A stretch of 64,000 nucleotides of DNA from Sabethes cyaneus (Eukaryota; Arthropoda; Insecta; Diptera; Culicidae), in the NCBI RefSeq assembly GCF_943734655.1, contig NC_071355.1, positions 71,757,449-71,821,448 on the forward strand, read 5' to 3'. The notes under the pieces are model-generated. The model was given only the letters and a program-made list of their open reading frames with translations, made no database searches and was not told the origin of the DNA. A program made the position numbers and the translations under genes. Of this stretch, positions 20,275 to 32,752 are shown in pieces (within the stretch, counting starts at the first letter, position 1; each line of letters opens with the position of its first letter).

Positions 20275-21260
20275 CAGTACTGGACAAAATAAAGTACGCA
20301 CTTACCACATCTTGAAACTTTCATGCTTTTCTCATTATTTATAGTAGATAACTATTCACAGTGATCGAACAAAAATTAGCTTTATAGATGTACTTTTAGA
20401 AGATGTTTTATACAGAGGCTTTATACTCCAGAGGTTTGTTGATATATTTTTGAGCAAATTTAAGACGTTTGATCCTATACAAATTAATGTTACTTAAAAA
20501 CAAATATTGAATATGAAATAAACAAATCTGTAACATTTCGGATAAATGGCCTTCGTTGAGCAAATCCATTTTTGAATCCCATTTCCTTCAGTCTTCTACG
20601 AACAGTTCGTTCGGAAATATTTGAGTTCGTATTTTCTCGGATTACTCGGCTGATAGAGAACGGATCTTTAGCCACTTTTCGACGAACCAGGCGATCATCA
20701 CTGGTTGTAGTCCTCCGCTTTCTTCCTTTTTCAGTCCGGTCTTTCACGCTTCCAAGTTCCTCATATTTTTTCAATGTTTTTCGTACTCCTGCCTCACTAA
20801 TTTCATATCTTCGAGCAATTTCTCTATTCGAGAAACTTTCCTTACGATTTTTAACGATAAGTTTACGGATATCTTCACAAATTTGCTTTTTTGACATCGT
20901 ACCAGATAAAAACGCGCACCAGTAATGAAAAATCAATCACAAACAATTTGTTTTGACACTTCGCTGCAGTGTGATGGCGAGGAAACTATTCGTATGTAGT
21001 AGGCGGCGTTGTGCAGTCATTATATTAGTAGTGCGTACTTTATTATGACCAATTAAAAATTGACTTTTTCTAGAACTATACAATATAAATAGCTTGATCA
21101 AAATAACTAATGTTTATATTTAACGATACATAAATCGTTTAAAGCATTGAAAATACTACAATTTGTCCAAATATACCGAGTTCATATGTTTGACAATAAA
21201 AAAGATACCGCGTGTTATATAGTATGAGAGCGGGTGTGTACTTTATATTGTCCAGTACTG
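20275..21260. mobile_element. Internally deleted Tc1-type transposon
   Basis: The 986-bp element begins CAGTACTGGACAAAATAAAG and ends in the inverted equivalent with one mismatch, flanked by TA at 20273-20274 and 21261-21262. A further copy of the terminal motif, GTGCGTACTTTATTATGACC, lies inside the right end near 21030, giving the IR/DR arrangement of some Tc1 elements. It carries only the N-terminal part of a transposase (20490-20897). It ends 6 bp before family Z copy 2. Confidence 0.92.
20490..20897 (-). CDS. Tc1 transposase, DNA-binding domain only
   Basis: This is an uninterrupted 135-codon frame from ATG at 20897 (MSKKQICEDIRKLIV). Residues 1-60 form the first helix-turn-helix of a paired-like domain (SNREIARRYEISEAGVRKTL); a basic GRKRRTT linker at about 72-78 corresponds to the GRPR motif of Tc1 proteins; residues 80-122 form the second helix-turn-helix (ISERTVRRRLKEMGFKNG). 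After QRRPFI the family sequence stops abruptly and an unrelated tail leads to the stop. The DDE catalytic domain, some 200 residues in the family, is missing, so it cannot transpose itself. Because the frame is intact it could still bind the element's TIRs if transcribed. Expression is unknown. Confidence 0.85.
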   Translation of the reverse strand: MSKKQICEDIRKLIVKNRKESFSNREIARRYEISEAGVRKTLKKYEELGSVKDRTEKGRKRRTTTSDDRLVRRKVAKDPFSISRVIRENTNSNISERTVRRRLKEMGFKNGFAQRRPFIRNVTDLFISYSIFVFK

Positions 21261-21266
21261 TAGGTA

Positions 21267-23029
21267 CAGTCATCCGGGGCGAGATTGTGCCAAAAAATCA
21301 TATGTTTTTGTTCTTTAGCTCAGTATACACACAATTTAGGAACTAAGTGTATTAAAAACCTGTCAATATATACTAAATTGTTCAATTAACAACTACCGTA
21401 GAGATGGTTACAATGAAACCTAACTTTACTGGAAGTGTATGAACTTTGGCACAATCTCACCCCTTCTAGGGGGTGACATAGTGCCAAAAACATAAAGTTA
21501 AGCTAAAAACCTATACAGTGAACATTAGCATGTTTATAAACAATACACATAAAGTAGTTCATATGGGGCCGTCCATGAACTAAGTGGACTATTAAGGGCA
21601 GGGGGTCGGCCAAAAACAACGCATCGTGCAAAAAGTATGAACGAAAATTATCCGGGGAGGTCTGAAATAACTAAAAATGAATTCGTAATCAATGGACAGC
21701 CTTTATATAGCCAGTAGCGTTTCAAGGGTTAACAATGGGGAGATATATGGAGGGCGTGAATCCTAAGGGGGCATGCCTATTTGATCATTTAACAAAAGTA
21801 ACCATTTCTTCGTTCGGGAACCCGCGGCCGCAAAACATGTGGCCCATCCCAACCCCCTCCTCCCTCCTTAAAACTGGCAGTTTATACAGGGTATAATATA
21901 TTCGTCTTATATTAGAGTGTTTTTTCAAAGCATCTGATATTTCCACAGAAAAAGTAAAAATTAGTTTAAATTATTTAGCAGACCTATGATGCTGTTTGCT
22001 CCAAAATGGATGATGCAATCTAATCTGTCAAAAATTTCGCTCAATAGTAAAGAATGTGAGTGCACTGGTATATTCTGACGTATTTTTGTTATGTTTGTGA
22101 AATCCACAAATTGGATCGATCATTATGGCTTGGCACAATCTCACCCCCGTGAAGCTCGAAAAGTACAGTTTCGAAAAATATTATTTTCGTAATCAAAACT
22201 TATCCAACGCATAATTACCTTTCAATACATTGTAAATGATTAGGTTATATACCTTCAAAATAGCAAGTTGATGCGATTTCTTGTTTGGGTTGGTTTATGC
22301 GGGACATTCTTTACAAGCGTTATTTCCGAGTATTTTTGATCGCGAACTTTGAAACCCTGCTTAGACTAAATAGTTTGCTAATATTATCTATGTTCCATTC
22401 TAAGTTATGAATAAATATGTTATGGTCATCATCATTTTGAATTAGGGGCACCAGTTTATAAAGATATAATAAGGCCATTGCAAATCATATTTATAGTTTT
22501 TGCCACCCCCCCCCCCCCCTTGGAAATTGGCTTGAAAAATCGGGGGGCTAAAAAATAATTTGTAGGATATGAGTCGAATTTCTTTTCAAAAAATCAATTG
22601 TCTGTGGGCTCTACAGTCTGAAAAACTCGAAAAATGAGTCTCCGAGTTGAATTAACGCTTCTAGCACGAAACAGAAATGGAAATTCAAACAATGAAATTT
22701 CCGAAAATCGTCCAAAAAAATTTTCCTTCGTTTTTGTCTTTTTTCGTATATTTTTGCATAGAAAATAATAACGTATATAGTATAAGCAAGAATAGATTCG
22801 GTTTTCACGTTTAAACCTTAAATAAAAATTCTTAAAACCCATGTTTTTTTTTGTTCGATTAAAAAATTCACTTTGTTTTTTTTCGCCCCCCCCCCCCCCT
22901 TCATCGGCCGAACACCGGAAGGACAAAAACTTTATAAAATATTTGTAATGGCCTAAATTTTCACAAATAAACATTTTTGGTTTTTGGCACAATCTCAACC
23001 CCGTGGCACAATGTCACCCAGAATGGCGG
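21267..23029. mobile_element. TIR DNA transposon, family Z copy 2
   Basis: The termini are CAGTCATCCGGGGCGAGATT on the left and the inverted CCGCCATTCTGGGTGACATT on the right, with TA on both sides. Sub-terminal GGCACAATCTCACCCC motifs and interior blocks such as ATTATTTAGCAGACCTATGA align with copy 1 (9618-11077). A Harbinger-type MITE (22473-22953) is nested in it; without that insertion and its duplication the element is about 1.28 kb. The minus strand around 22300-22460 retains the same decayed protein as copy 1. Confidence 0.75.
22473..22953. mobile_element. Harbinger-type MITE, copy 2 (inverted)
   Basis: The 481-bp element starts GGCCATTGCAAATCATATTT and ends with inverted GGCCATTACAAATATTTTAT, with TAA duplicated on each side (22470-22472 and 22954-22956). 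It is the inverse of the copy at 12652-13131. Long C runs flank the centre. The minus-strand 65-codon frame 22611-22808 corresponds to the plus-strand frame of copy 1. It is inserted in family Z copy 2, so it is younger than that element. Confidence 0.85.
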
Positions 23030-23071
23030 TATATTTTTCTTATCAACTTTTTAACAGCAGTTTTCAAGTTA

Positions 23072-24135
23072 GGCTTATACAAATTTGAAAAAAAGTTTAT
23101 GTCACCCCCCCTTCAAAAATTTCCGAAATGTGAAGGGGCAAAAAAATAAAGTGTTTTATTATTATGTTGCATTTTTTAGTGAAAAGCAAATTTTTTACAG
23201 TTCAACGAGTTTAAATCTATAAATTATCCAATATGTGCAAAGTTAAAGCAATTATCCCGTTAGTATTGATCAACTTTCTTTCACTAACTAACCATTATGG
23301 TTCCTATTGCAAGTCACAGGCGACTATTTTGCGTTCGTTTGATCCTTTCATTTTAATTCAACTTGTTTTAAAAAGAACCGAATTAGATTGAGGTAAAAAT
23401 CAATCAAACACTATATGAATGAAATTCTGTACCGCTGTTGATGGAGAAATTCCGAATTGCAGTTGGCGTTATAGGTACTAAATAAGATAAAAACACGACA
23501 AATTAATCACTCCGGATCAGCTATTGGTGCTTGAGGAGCTCCAAATTGGTCGTTTTATTCGGTAAAGTGTCCAAGTACGTATCTTAATTTTGGATGTTAG
23601 GAACGTAAAACACAGAAATACAGAGATTCTTTGCCATGAATTTGATGCATGCAGGAAGGATGTGACTGAAGTGTTCGAAACTTGAAATTTACGAAACAAG
23701 CATCAACAGGGGAATGAATGGCCTGATATTCATGACTAAAAGGTTGACCAAGAAATAAGCGGTTTCAAACGTGAATAGTTTCAGAGATTTGTTTTCTTAA
23801 AACATGTCGGTAGCACAGTATATGCGTTTCAAGTAAAAAAGTGGCAGGGACCTAAACTGCCGTTTTCACACTATGATCAAACTGGTTCATCTCTACCAGG
23901 ATCCTTACTTTATGTACTTGGATCGAAAAATATCGAAGTTTGGTTCGATTTGAACTGAAATTTAAGTACTGTACAAAATATCTGTATTAAATTTTTAATA
24001 ATATGGAAAAATATACGCTGGTTTCTTCTCTTTTGTTTAGTTATTGAAGGTTTGATGTTATTATTTTTTTCTTGCCCCCCCTTCAACAATATTTTGAGAC
24101 CAGGACATAAACTTTTTTTCAAATTTGCATAAGCC
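23072..24135. mobile_element. TTA-flanked TIR element
   Basis: The left end GGCTTATACAAATTTGAAAA matches the inverted right end GGCTTATGCAAATTTGAAAA for about 35 bp, and TTA flanks both sides (23069-23071 and 24136-24138). A 3-bp TTA duplication with GG termini points to PIF/Harbinger. The 1,064-bp interior has C-rich tracts next to both TIRs and no recognisable protein. Its start lies 43 bp from the end of family Z copy 2. Confidence 0.75.
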
Positions 24136-24138
24136 TTA

Positions 24139-27100
24139 TTGCAAATTTAAAATTTAAAATCTAAAAATTGTGTTATACCTGTGGTCGTTCCACGCGAAGT
24201 GTCTGAGACCCGTGTAATCGACGTTCTTGGATTTGGACCAAGTTTTGACAGATTGTTTGCTTTAAGTCGAAAAGTAAAAATTCCGTAGTATTCAACCAAA
24301 TTTCATTTCAGTCAAAAATATTCGAAGCAAACCGATTTGCTATTTGAGCGGGAAATGCTTATATCAAATGAGAAATAAGATTGTATAACACAGGTTCCAC
24401 TCACCAAAAGGTGGGTTAATTTTTTTATTTTGGTAATGATGGATGCTTCTTTCTTTCTCTTAAGTGTAAATGTGCTACGTTATAGGGTACGATACTTATT
24501 TTCCGTGTCAGTAAGAAATGTCGAGAAAAATTGAATCAAAGTTTTGATAAAGATAAAGATCAAATAGTGTGGTGAATAACCAAATGTTTAAAACCATATT
24601 AAAAAAAAAGATTAAATAAAAAAGTTTACCGCGATTATCGAATTGACGATACGAGAATAGCTGAAATCCTTTTAAATGGATAAAGCTGGGAGTTATAAAA
24701 TGCTTGTTGCGCAATCAAATCAGTATCCTATACTTTTTGCTGTGATATTCAGATGCTTCACCACTATTACCATGTACTATGCGTCTCCATTGACCTACAT
24801 TTGCATAGAAATTTCAAATTTTTTTGAAAAAATTGCCTAAGCCCCTAAAACACCTAAAACACCTCTATGAGCAGTGCAGTGAAGTCGTGCATCGATAGCA
24901 CTATATTATGGTATATATGATTGAGCTCAAAGTCTGTGACCGATAGTGAAGTTGCCTTGTGAGACGATTGGACCGCTTGCAAGCTAACGGCAGACTACCT
25001 TACGTGATTTATGCCTACCATACTTTATGCCTTCCGCACGTTATGTCTATCGTCCGTATGCCTAATGGGGTACACTTGTCGATATGTTATAAAAGAGTAT
25101 CTGATTAGAGTGTTTCCAAGGGTAATATCACGATCTAATCGATTGTTGCCGAATTCGAAATCCTACTGTATTAGTGTTAAGGCTTCAATATGATTTGTTG
25201 GTCAATGATTATAGCCTTCGACGCTCTGGATATCATTAATTTCGAGAGAAGATTATACCTAATGATAGACCAATAACGAAAAACCCGTTGAGCACAAAAG
25301 CTAACACCCGGGCTTCGGCGTGGAAAATGTCACCTTGCTGCTAGTTACTAACCTAGTGTTCCAAAATGGCTTCTTCGTCATGTTCAATTAGCATAGTACA
25401 GCCATCGGTTCAACATGTACGTGCTCCGTCTACACCATTCGTACAATCCATGTTCTGTATTCTTCTTCTCCTAGGGGGGAACGACGTTCGGCAACATATT
25501 GTACATAACGTAACATTTCTGCTGGTGCGCTTCCTCCAACATTAAGAAGAAAAGCATTAAACATGACACGTAATGCTTTTACGGCGCTCAATACACGCTT
25601 CATCCGGTACTAGTCCTAATACAGCAATACAATAGCAGCTTCGGTGCATAACGTAGATTAATGTATCGAGATATTAACCATTCCGAAAAAGGGAGGGAAT
25701 GAAGTTATGCTCTGATAGGGATAACAACTGTATGACGAGAGAGCATGAAGCATCGAGGGAACAATACTCTCGTTCAGACCCTCGGTTGAAACTCATTAAT
25801 AAAGAAGAAAACTACTATCCTGCCTGACAAAGGAACGGCAAATGCCGGGTCAATGTAGAAAAAAAACTTACACAAAAACGAAGGGATCTCATAAATCTAA
25901 TTTTCATTTCGTTTCCCCTCATCAATTTCAATCTTTCGCTCAATTTTCTGTCTTTTCTTCGGTTCTGTTCGACTGGCTCTGGGTAAGCAAGGGCAGGCAG
26001 CCTGCGAGGAACGAAGAGGAAAAGATCAGCACAGGCGGCAACAGACATTTTTCATATTGCCTCCCTCTGGTCTTGCCCATCCCCTTGCCCCGGTCCAATC
26101 CATTCACCACAAACTGAAAGCAGTAATTTTAAAATTTCGTTTGACTGGAACTTTTTTTTTGCCGTACCTCTACATGCGATCGGCGACTGCTGATGATGGC
26201 AGCGCAGGCCTAATCTTGTGCCCATTATCCTACGGCAGAACGAAAGAGTAGGAGCCATAAAACGGTACGAACAACTCCGGTCGGTCGGACGGTCGGCCGG
26301 TTTTCGCCTGTGACGCGGTATAAGCCGATACAGTTGGATGAGAGAGCACAAGCGACGATGGAAGATCGACCCGTTGTTGGTCGGGTGAATGTGAACGGTT
26401 TCAATAGGAAAAATAAGAAGCGTTTCGAATAGTGGGTGACTGAGCGAGGGAGGTGGACAGAATTTGTTACACGGACATAGTGGACAAACTTATCAATTGG
26501 CAATAAATTTTGAATAACGAGATGGTTATTGTGAAATTTGTGACACTAAAAGATTACGAATTCACAAACAAGAAAAAAAATCTAAAATTATCTAAAGAAT
26601 AAAACATGGGTTTTCAAGCGTTTCATTGGAGTTTTCCACCGTTGTGGAAAGTTTTGTGAAAACCTTTTCCACCTGATATTTTCTCTGGATTGCTGAGAAA
26701 CTTTTCTTTCATTTTTATGAAAATGTTTGAACTACCAAGTCATTGTTATGAATTATAAACTTTTGAAATAGGCAATGTCCGAGAAATTTCCCTTGGAGTG
26801 TGCTGGAAAAATAAAAGACCTCGATTTTTGTTGAGAGTTTTCATTAATAAATCCACCAATTTTGCCGTTATACAAAATTTTATAACATGCTCAGACGTTA
26901 CGGTCCAAACCTGTAGTATAATTTATACAAATTCCCAATATTAATAAATATATTTTTCTATTCGTATTTAGATATTTAGATTTTTTTAATAGCACTTTTT
27001 TGTAGATGTAAATCGTGCAATGGCAGGGTGATCTATTGTTAAGCCCTTCATCTCTTACATACAATTAAAATCGAAATTTTCAAGTGGCTGAGCGGTTCAA

Positions 27101-27730
27101 CAGGTTTTATAATTTGAGGACAAGTATACCAGCATGGTAAATCATCTAAAATTTTCCAAAACGGCGAAGAATACATGAACTCTTATCTATACTAATTGTA
27201 TACTATGAAAAATTTATTTCAAATCTTATCTATGTGATAGGTAATTTTAAACTGTAAAAATCCAACTGGTTTGTATTTTCTTGCGCTGAAATAGTTGAAC
27301 TGTTTTATGCGAATACAACTCTTATATAGTGATTTTTTCTGAAATGCAATAATTCATCATGATGGATCTGATTTATAATATGACTATGGTTTCGTTGCTT
27401 CGATTTTTTCAGCAGCATTGGCATTCCTGACATTTTTCTTTTTATATTGCTAGATATTAGCATTTAGACTGAATAGCTGTTGTAAACGTTCTTTAGAACT
27501 TGACTCTTATTTATTCACAGACTTCACAACCGGTTATTTGAGTACATGACAATTACAGGGCTAGTGCAACGATCATGCGCGTGCTCCCAGCGTAATTTCT
27601 TAGTTATGCAGGTGACAATAAAGCTGATTTCTGGCGTTGTTGGGGTTTATTTGTTTATTTGGAGAGGTTTATGTCGCTTTATGTGTCGGTGTTAAGTGTT
27701 GCCTACATACCGGCAATATAATGGTTCAAT
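24139..27730. other. Largely unrecognised DNA with a GC-richer block
   Basis: I found no gene. 25800-26460 is GC-richer and opens frames on both strands without family resemblance; it may be single-copy regulatory or untranslated sequence. 26600-26830 resembles AT-rich stretches at 40290-40430 and 49790-49870 (a recurring GGAGTTTTCCACC-like motif), so it is probably a degenerate dispersed repeat. Confidence 0.4.
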
Positions 27731-27745
27731 GATCCATCCATTGGA

Positions 27746-27925
27746 AACCTTTGGGAATACAAAAAAGTTAGAAACGGTCAGATGTCTAACAAAAACGATC
27801 TTGGAAAGCGTATTATAGACGAATGGGACAAAATTTCCACCGAATACACGAAAAAACTCATAGACAGCATTCCAAAACGACTAAAGACAGTTGCAATGAG
27901 CAAGGGATACCATACTAAATACTAA
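27746..27925 (+). pseudogene. Tc1 transposase C-terminal fragment
   Basis: Translated from 27746 the frame reads NLWEYKKVRNGQ, DEWDKISTEYTKKLIDSIPK and ends SKGYHTKY followed by TAA. This is the end of the catalytic domain of Tc1-type transposases: NLW follows the third catalytic residue region (D..PIENLW), and KGY.TKY is the usual terminus. About 60 codons survive in frame with no stops; just upstream DPSIGNLW is a degraded form of the expected motif. I see no TIR immediately downstream. It may belong to the family at 20275-21260, which lacks this part, or to a relative. Confidence 0.85.
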
Positions 27926-28660
27926 TCCTTGAAAATAAGCCACATCTGCGAAATCAAAACTGTTCATTCGAATCCTGCACGAAGGTCTCCTCGAGAGTCG
28001 AGAGTCTCCCCGTCCCAACAGGTCGAAGATTCTTTACGATCGTTTTAATAGGAAGAGCTCATCACCTAATTGATCATTGTCAATATTTTCTGGATTTTTC
28101 GATATTGATTGGAGCTCAAAAGTTGTGCATAAAAATTTGTTTATTTTGTATGGAAAGTGGCATAAAATGTCAACCACTAGCCTGGCGTATGTTGACACGC
28201 AAAATGTACATTTTCAGTCTGTGCAGGACTATTGTTGAAACAATACTTGTTCAGTTTTTTCTGCGGCCAATTTAGCAAGATCCTCAAAACGCTCTTCTAT
28301 GCTTCGAGAACAAGTTTTGGGTCTTGGAAGTTGACATTTAGAAAAAGCCCGAAATCGACTATAACCGAAACGAGAACAAATCAAACTGAACCAAAATCAG
28401 CCTTTGAAAATTAGCTACGACATTTAATCCATTTATGCCGGAACCCGGACTTTAATTTTTATTCTGATGTCGATCACTAGTAAAAATCTACGGTTATTTC
28501 GTTTTTGGAGGATAGACCATTTCTACCTCAAAATCTTAATTTAGTCAAACAAGTTAGTCATATGTTTGAAACTCGACTGGGAGCACAGAGTCGATAGAAT
28601 CGATAGAAGTCGATAGAGTTGTCCTGAATATTGAAAGCTAGCTGCTAGTCTTCTATACCT
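27926..28660. other. Unrecognised spacer
   Basis: It contains a short match (GAGTCTCCCCGTCCCAACAG, 28000-28020) to the 92-bp repeat family seen at 33500-34650 and 39850-39960. Otherwise nothing is identified. Confidence 0.4.
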
Positions 28661-30048
28661 ATACTAATGGATTTCTGTCTGTCTGTCGGGATGTTCCCTA
28701 TAGAATCGAAAACTACTGAACCAATTGGCGTGAAAATTTGCATGTAGTGGTTTTTGGGGTCAGGGAAGGTTCTTATGATGGTTAGAGAACCCTACCCTCA
28801 CTAAGAGGGGGGGGGGGGGGGGAGGGGGGGGCTCTCATACAAATGAATCACAAATTTGTGCATAACTCGAGAACTAATCAAGCAAATGGAACAAAATTTG
28901 GCATGTGGGTGTGTTTGGAGACAAGAATTTTTTCTATGGTGAATTGAGACCCCTCTCCTCTTTAGAAGGGGAATTATGACTCCTCCACTTTAAGAGGGGG
29001 GGCTTCCATACACATGGAATACAAATATCCTCATAACTCGAGAACTAATCAAACAAATGGAACCAGATTTGGCATGTGAAGGGTTTTGGAGGCAAGAATT
29101 TTTTCTATGGTGAATTGGGACCCCTCCCCACTTTAGGAGGGGGGCGGGGTCCTATACAAATGAAATTCAAATTTCCTCATAACTCGAGAAATAATCAATC
29201 AAATGGAACCATATTTGGCATGTGGGTGTTTTGGAGGCAAGATTTTTTTCTATGATGAATTAGGACCCCTTACCTTTTTAGAAGGGGGGATCTTATACAA
29301 ATGAAATACAAATTTCCTCATAACTCCAGAACTAATCAAGCAAATGGAACCAAATTTGGCATGTGGGGGTTTTGGAGGCAGGATTTTTTTATGATGGTTT
29401 GAGACCCGTCACCCCTGTGGTAGTGGGATAAAGACTCTCATACAAATAAAACAGAAATTTTTGCATAACTCAAAAACTAATCGAACTCGAGATATTTTAG
29501 ACTCTTTAATAAAACATTAGTCAATAACAAGACCACCAGAAACTATTAATATAACATTAGATCACAGACTAACAGACGTAACATTTCGAACACATTCTCT
29601 AACAAAACATCATTTCAATGACACCCCTAATACTTAGAAAAAACACTAGCATCACCTGGTGCAGTCTTCGCGCTACGCAGAGTAGGTTGTTATAAATTTA
29701 CCAATGCTTTAAATTTACTTGTATGTTATCTGACAACAGCGACAGCGCAGGCAAGCGGCGTTTTCGCGCAGCGACTGTTGATTGAGTCTTGGCTTAAGCG
29801 AAAATTGGAAATGATCGTTTTTATGGACGTTGGAATGAGGCTCCAGTGTTACGTCTATTAGTCTGTGATTAGATGATTCAGGGCGAGACGGACACAGGCC
29901 GCGAGGGTTGCCGGCGACCTGCAGTCGGAAGCGCCGGCCACTGCGGGGAGCAGCCCCCCGTAGAGATCACCTCTATCTAGGTTTATTTATTTTCCTAGAT
30001 CTACTGACCTCTATTACTTTCCTTCAGTTGAGTCACCCCTGCGAAATG
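28661..30048 (-). mobile_element. Tandem-repeat element, family T copy B
   Basis: Same structure as copy A in reverse: ATTTCTGTCTGTCTGTC at the left edge, then five repeats with CATAACTCGAGAACTAATCA-type anchors near 28861, 29032, 29178, 29319 and 29464 (spacing 141-171 bp), then a unique segment ending in CCTCTATTACTTTCCTTCAG and CACCCCTGCGAAATGG. It contains a G run near 28807 that may be unreliable in assembly. No protein is encoded. Confidence 0.75.
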
Positions 30049-30200
30049 GTACTTTCTACGAAAAGATTTTCCGTGAAATGGTACATTCCGCGTAAGGTTT
30101 TTCGCGAAATGGTATTCTGCGAAACTCTATATTCCGGGTGATGGTCAACCGAGAATTGGTGTTCCGCAAAATGGTATTCGGCGAAATGGTTTGTAATGAT
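30035..30200. repeat. Short degenerate GCGAAATGGTATTC repeat
   Basis: Variants of TGCGAAATGGTA recur about seven times at irregular 15-35 bp intervals, starting at the end of family T copy B. Low-order degenerate tandem sequence, non-coding. Confidence 0.75.
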
Positions 30201-30707
30201 GGCGAATATTTAAATGCTATCCGTTTTATTTTATCAGGCTAAGCAATGGGGAGAGTTGTTTTCTATTTTACTGTGAGGAAAATTTGTGTATTAAAACACT
30301 CATGAACTCCTCAGAAACTTGCAAAACTCGAGATTGTGATAAAGATCATCCGAGATTCAGAATTTATGTACAACACAGTTTAATTTGTGGCAATACGAAG
30401 TTTGTCGGGTCTCGGGTCAGCTAGTATCGAATAAAAACAGAAGGTCTGGATCTAAATAATAGAACGAAGCTGCGTTGTTCAATTCATCTTTGCATAAAAA
30501 GATGAATTTGAATTGAAAAGGAAAAATGAAGAGTTAGGGGGAAATCCTCTGTGGCCGGACACTAGAATTTCTCGAAAACAAAGATTGATAAAAATATTCG
30601 GAAAGCATGGAACAATAGTAAATTGCAAGATTTCATAGTATCCCAATTATGACTTCTTTGTTTCAAAAGGTAAGCAAATGAGAACTGTCGAACGGTTCAA
30701 CCATTAA

Positions 30708-32748
30708 CCTTCCTAATGCATTAAAAAAAAGTTACATATTATGCATTAAGGGTCGAAAACGACCCAAGTTTTGAAATTGCTCTCATTCATCCATTTTCAA
30801 TCCGAATTTCGTTTTCTTTACCTCGTTTGAAAGCTATGGCCAAAAACTAGCACCCAAGGTATGTTGGGGAATATTTGTTGACTGATGGCCACTTCTGTGT
30901 CGGTTCCGGAATACCCACTACCAGGTCCCGGGGAACATTTTTATATTTTGAAATAATTCATTTTGCGGCACATCAAATCACATTGGCTTGATAAAATAAG
31001 ATTAATGGAAGTACAATGGGAACATTTTGGACCCAAGCGGCCATTTCCTCATTGGTTCTGGAACATCCGGTACCCGGTTTTTGAGGACAATTTTAAATTT
31101 TAGGATGATTTATCTTGCGACACGTCAAATTACATCAGCTTGATAACGTAAGACTATTGAAAGTATAATAAAGACATTTTGAAGGCAAATGGCTACATCA
31201 GCATTGGTCCCGGAACATCCGGTACCCGGGTTTTGGGGCCATTTTTGTATTTTAGGATAACCCATCTTGCGACACATCAAATCACATCGGCTTGATTAAA
31301 TAAGACTGATGAAAATAAAATAAGGTCATTTAGAAGCCAAATGGCCATTTTACCATCGGTTCCGCAACATCCGGTACCTGGTTCCGCGGGATATTTTTGG
31401 ATTATGAAATAATTCATCTTGCGGCACATCAAATCACAACGCCTTGATCAAATAAAACAGTTACAAGAGCTATGGGGACCATTTAAAGACAAATGGTCAT
31501 TTCATCATCGGTTCCGGAACATCGGGTGCACGGTTTATGAGAACATTTTTGGATAGGATAATTCATCATGCGCCACATCAAATCACATTGGCTTGATGAA
31601 ATAACACTAATGGAAGTACAATGGAAAAATTTTGGAGCCAAAATTACCATTTCACCATCGGTTCCGGACTATCCGGTATCCGGGTTTTGGGGACATGTTT
31701 GGATTACAGGGTAATTCATCTGCCCCGAGTTACCCCGTTTACGGTTCATTATAAATACCGGGTACCGGATTATATGCGACTGACGCCATTATACATTATA
31801 TACTTCCATTATACATTATATATTATATACTTATAGACATTATACTTCCATTGTTGTTATTTTATCAACGCGATGTGATTTGAGGTGCCGCATGGTGAAT
31901 TATCTCAAAAGCCAAAAATGTCCCCCGAAACTGGTACCGGATGACCCGGTACCGATGGTAAAGTGGCCATTTGGCTTCTAAATGACATTGTTTTACTTCC
32001 ATCAGTCTTATTTTATCAAGTCGATGTGATTTGATATGTCGCATTATGAGTTATCCTAAAATACAAAAATGTCCCCGGGTACCGGATGTTCCAGGACCGA
32101 TACTGATGTGGCCATTTGCCTTCAACATGTGTTTATTATACTTTCAATAGTCTTATGTTATCAATGAGATGAAATTTGACGTGCCGCAATAGAAATCATC
32201 CTAAAATTCAAAAATGGCCTCAAAAACCAGGTACCGGATGTTCCGTAACCGATGGGGAAGTGGCCATTCGGGTCCAAAATGTCCCCATTGTACTTCCACT
32301 AGTCTTATTTTATCGAGCCAATGTGATTTGATGTGCCGCAAAATGAATTATCTCAAAATATAAAAATGTTCCCCGGGACCTGGAAGTGGGTGTTCCGGAA
32401 CCGACGCAGAAGTGGCCATCAGTCAACAAATATTCCCCAACATACCTTGGGTGCTAGTTTTTGGCCATATCTTTCAAACGAGGTAAAGAAAACGAAATTC
32501 GGATTGAAAATGGATGAATGAGAGCAATTTCAAAACTTGGGTCGTTTTCGACCCTTAATGCATAATATGTAACTTTTTTTGCTGTGGCTCTCCTAGATGT
32601 CGCTGAAAGCTGAAACTCCCCCACAATGCTTATTTTCCAAAGTTAGGAAAAGTCAGAAAATTTCAAGTCTCTAGCTCGTACCGTTACTGAGTATCAAGCT
32701 TTGTAAGTATGCCGATGGGTCGAAAACGACCCCAATGCACTAGGAAGG
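30708..32748. mobile_element. 2-kb fold-back element flanked by TTAA
   Basis: The element starts CCTTCCTAATGCATTAA and ends with inverted CCTTCCTAGTGCATTGG, and TTAA lies on each side (30704-30707 and 32749-32752). The arms are long inverted copies: both carry GGGTCGAAAACGACCC, then AGCACCCAAGGTATGTTGGG, then direct repeats of about 150 bp anchored on CACATCAAATCACAT (30968, 31120, 31274, 31424 and 31574 in the left arm; inverted near 31873, 32024, 32168 and 32320 in the right). TTAA duplication suggests piggyBac-type mobilisation. It encodes no protein. Confidence 0.85.
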
Positions 32749-32752
32749 TTAA

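Noticed and set aside
20572..20925. 117-codon plus-strand frame
   Set aside because: It is the antisense shadow of the Tc1 DNA-binding domain frame.
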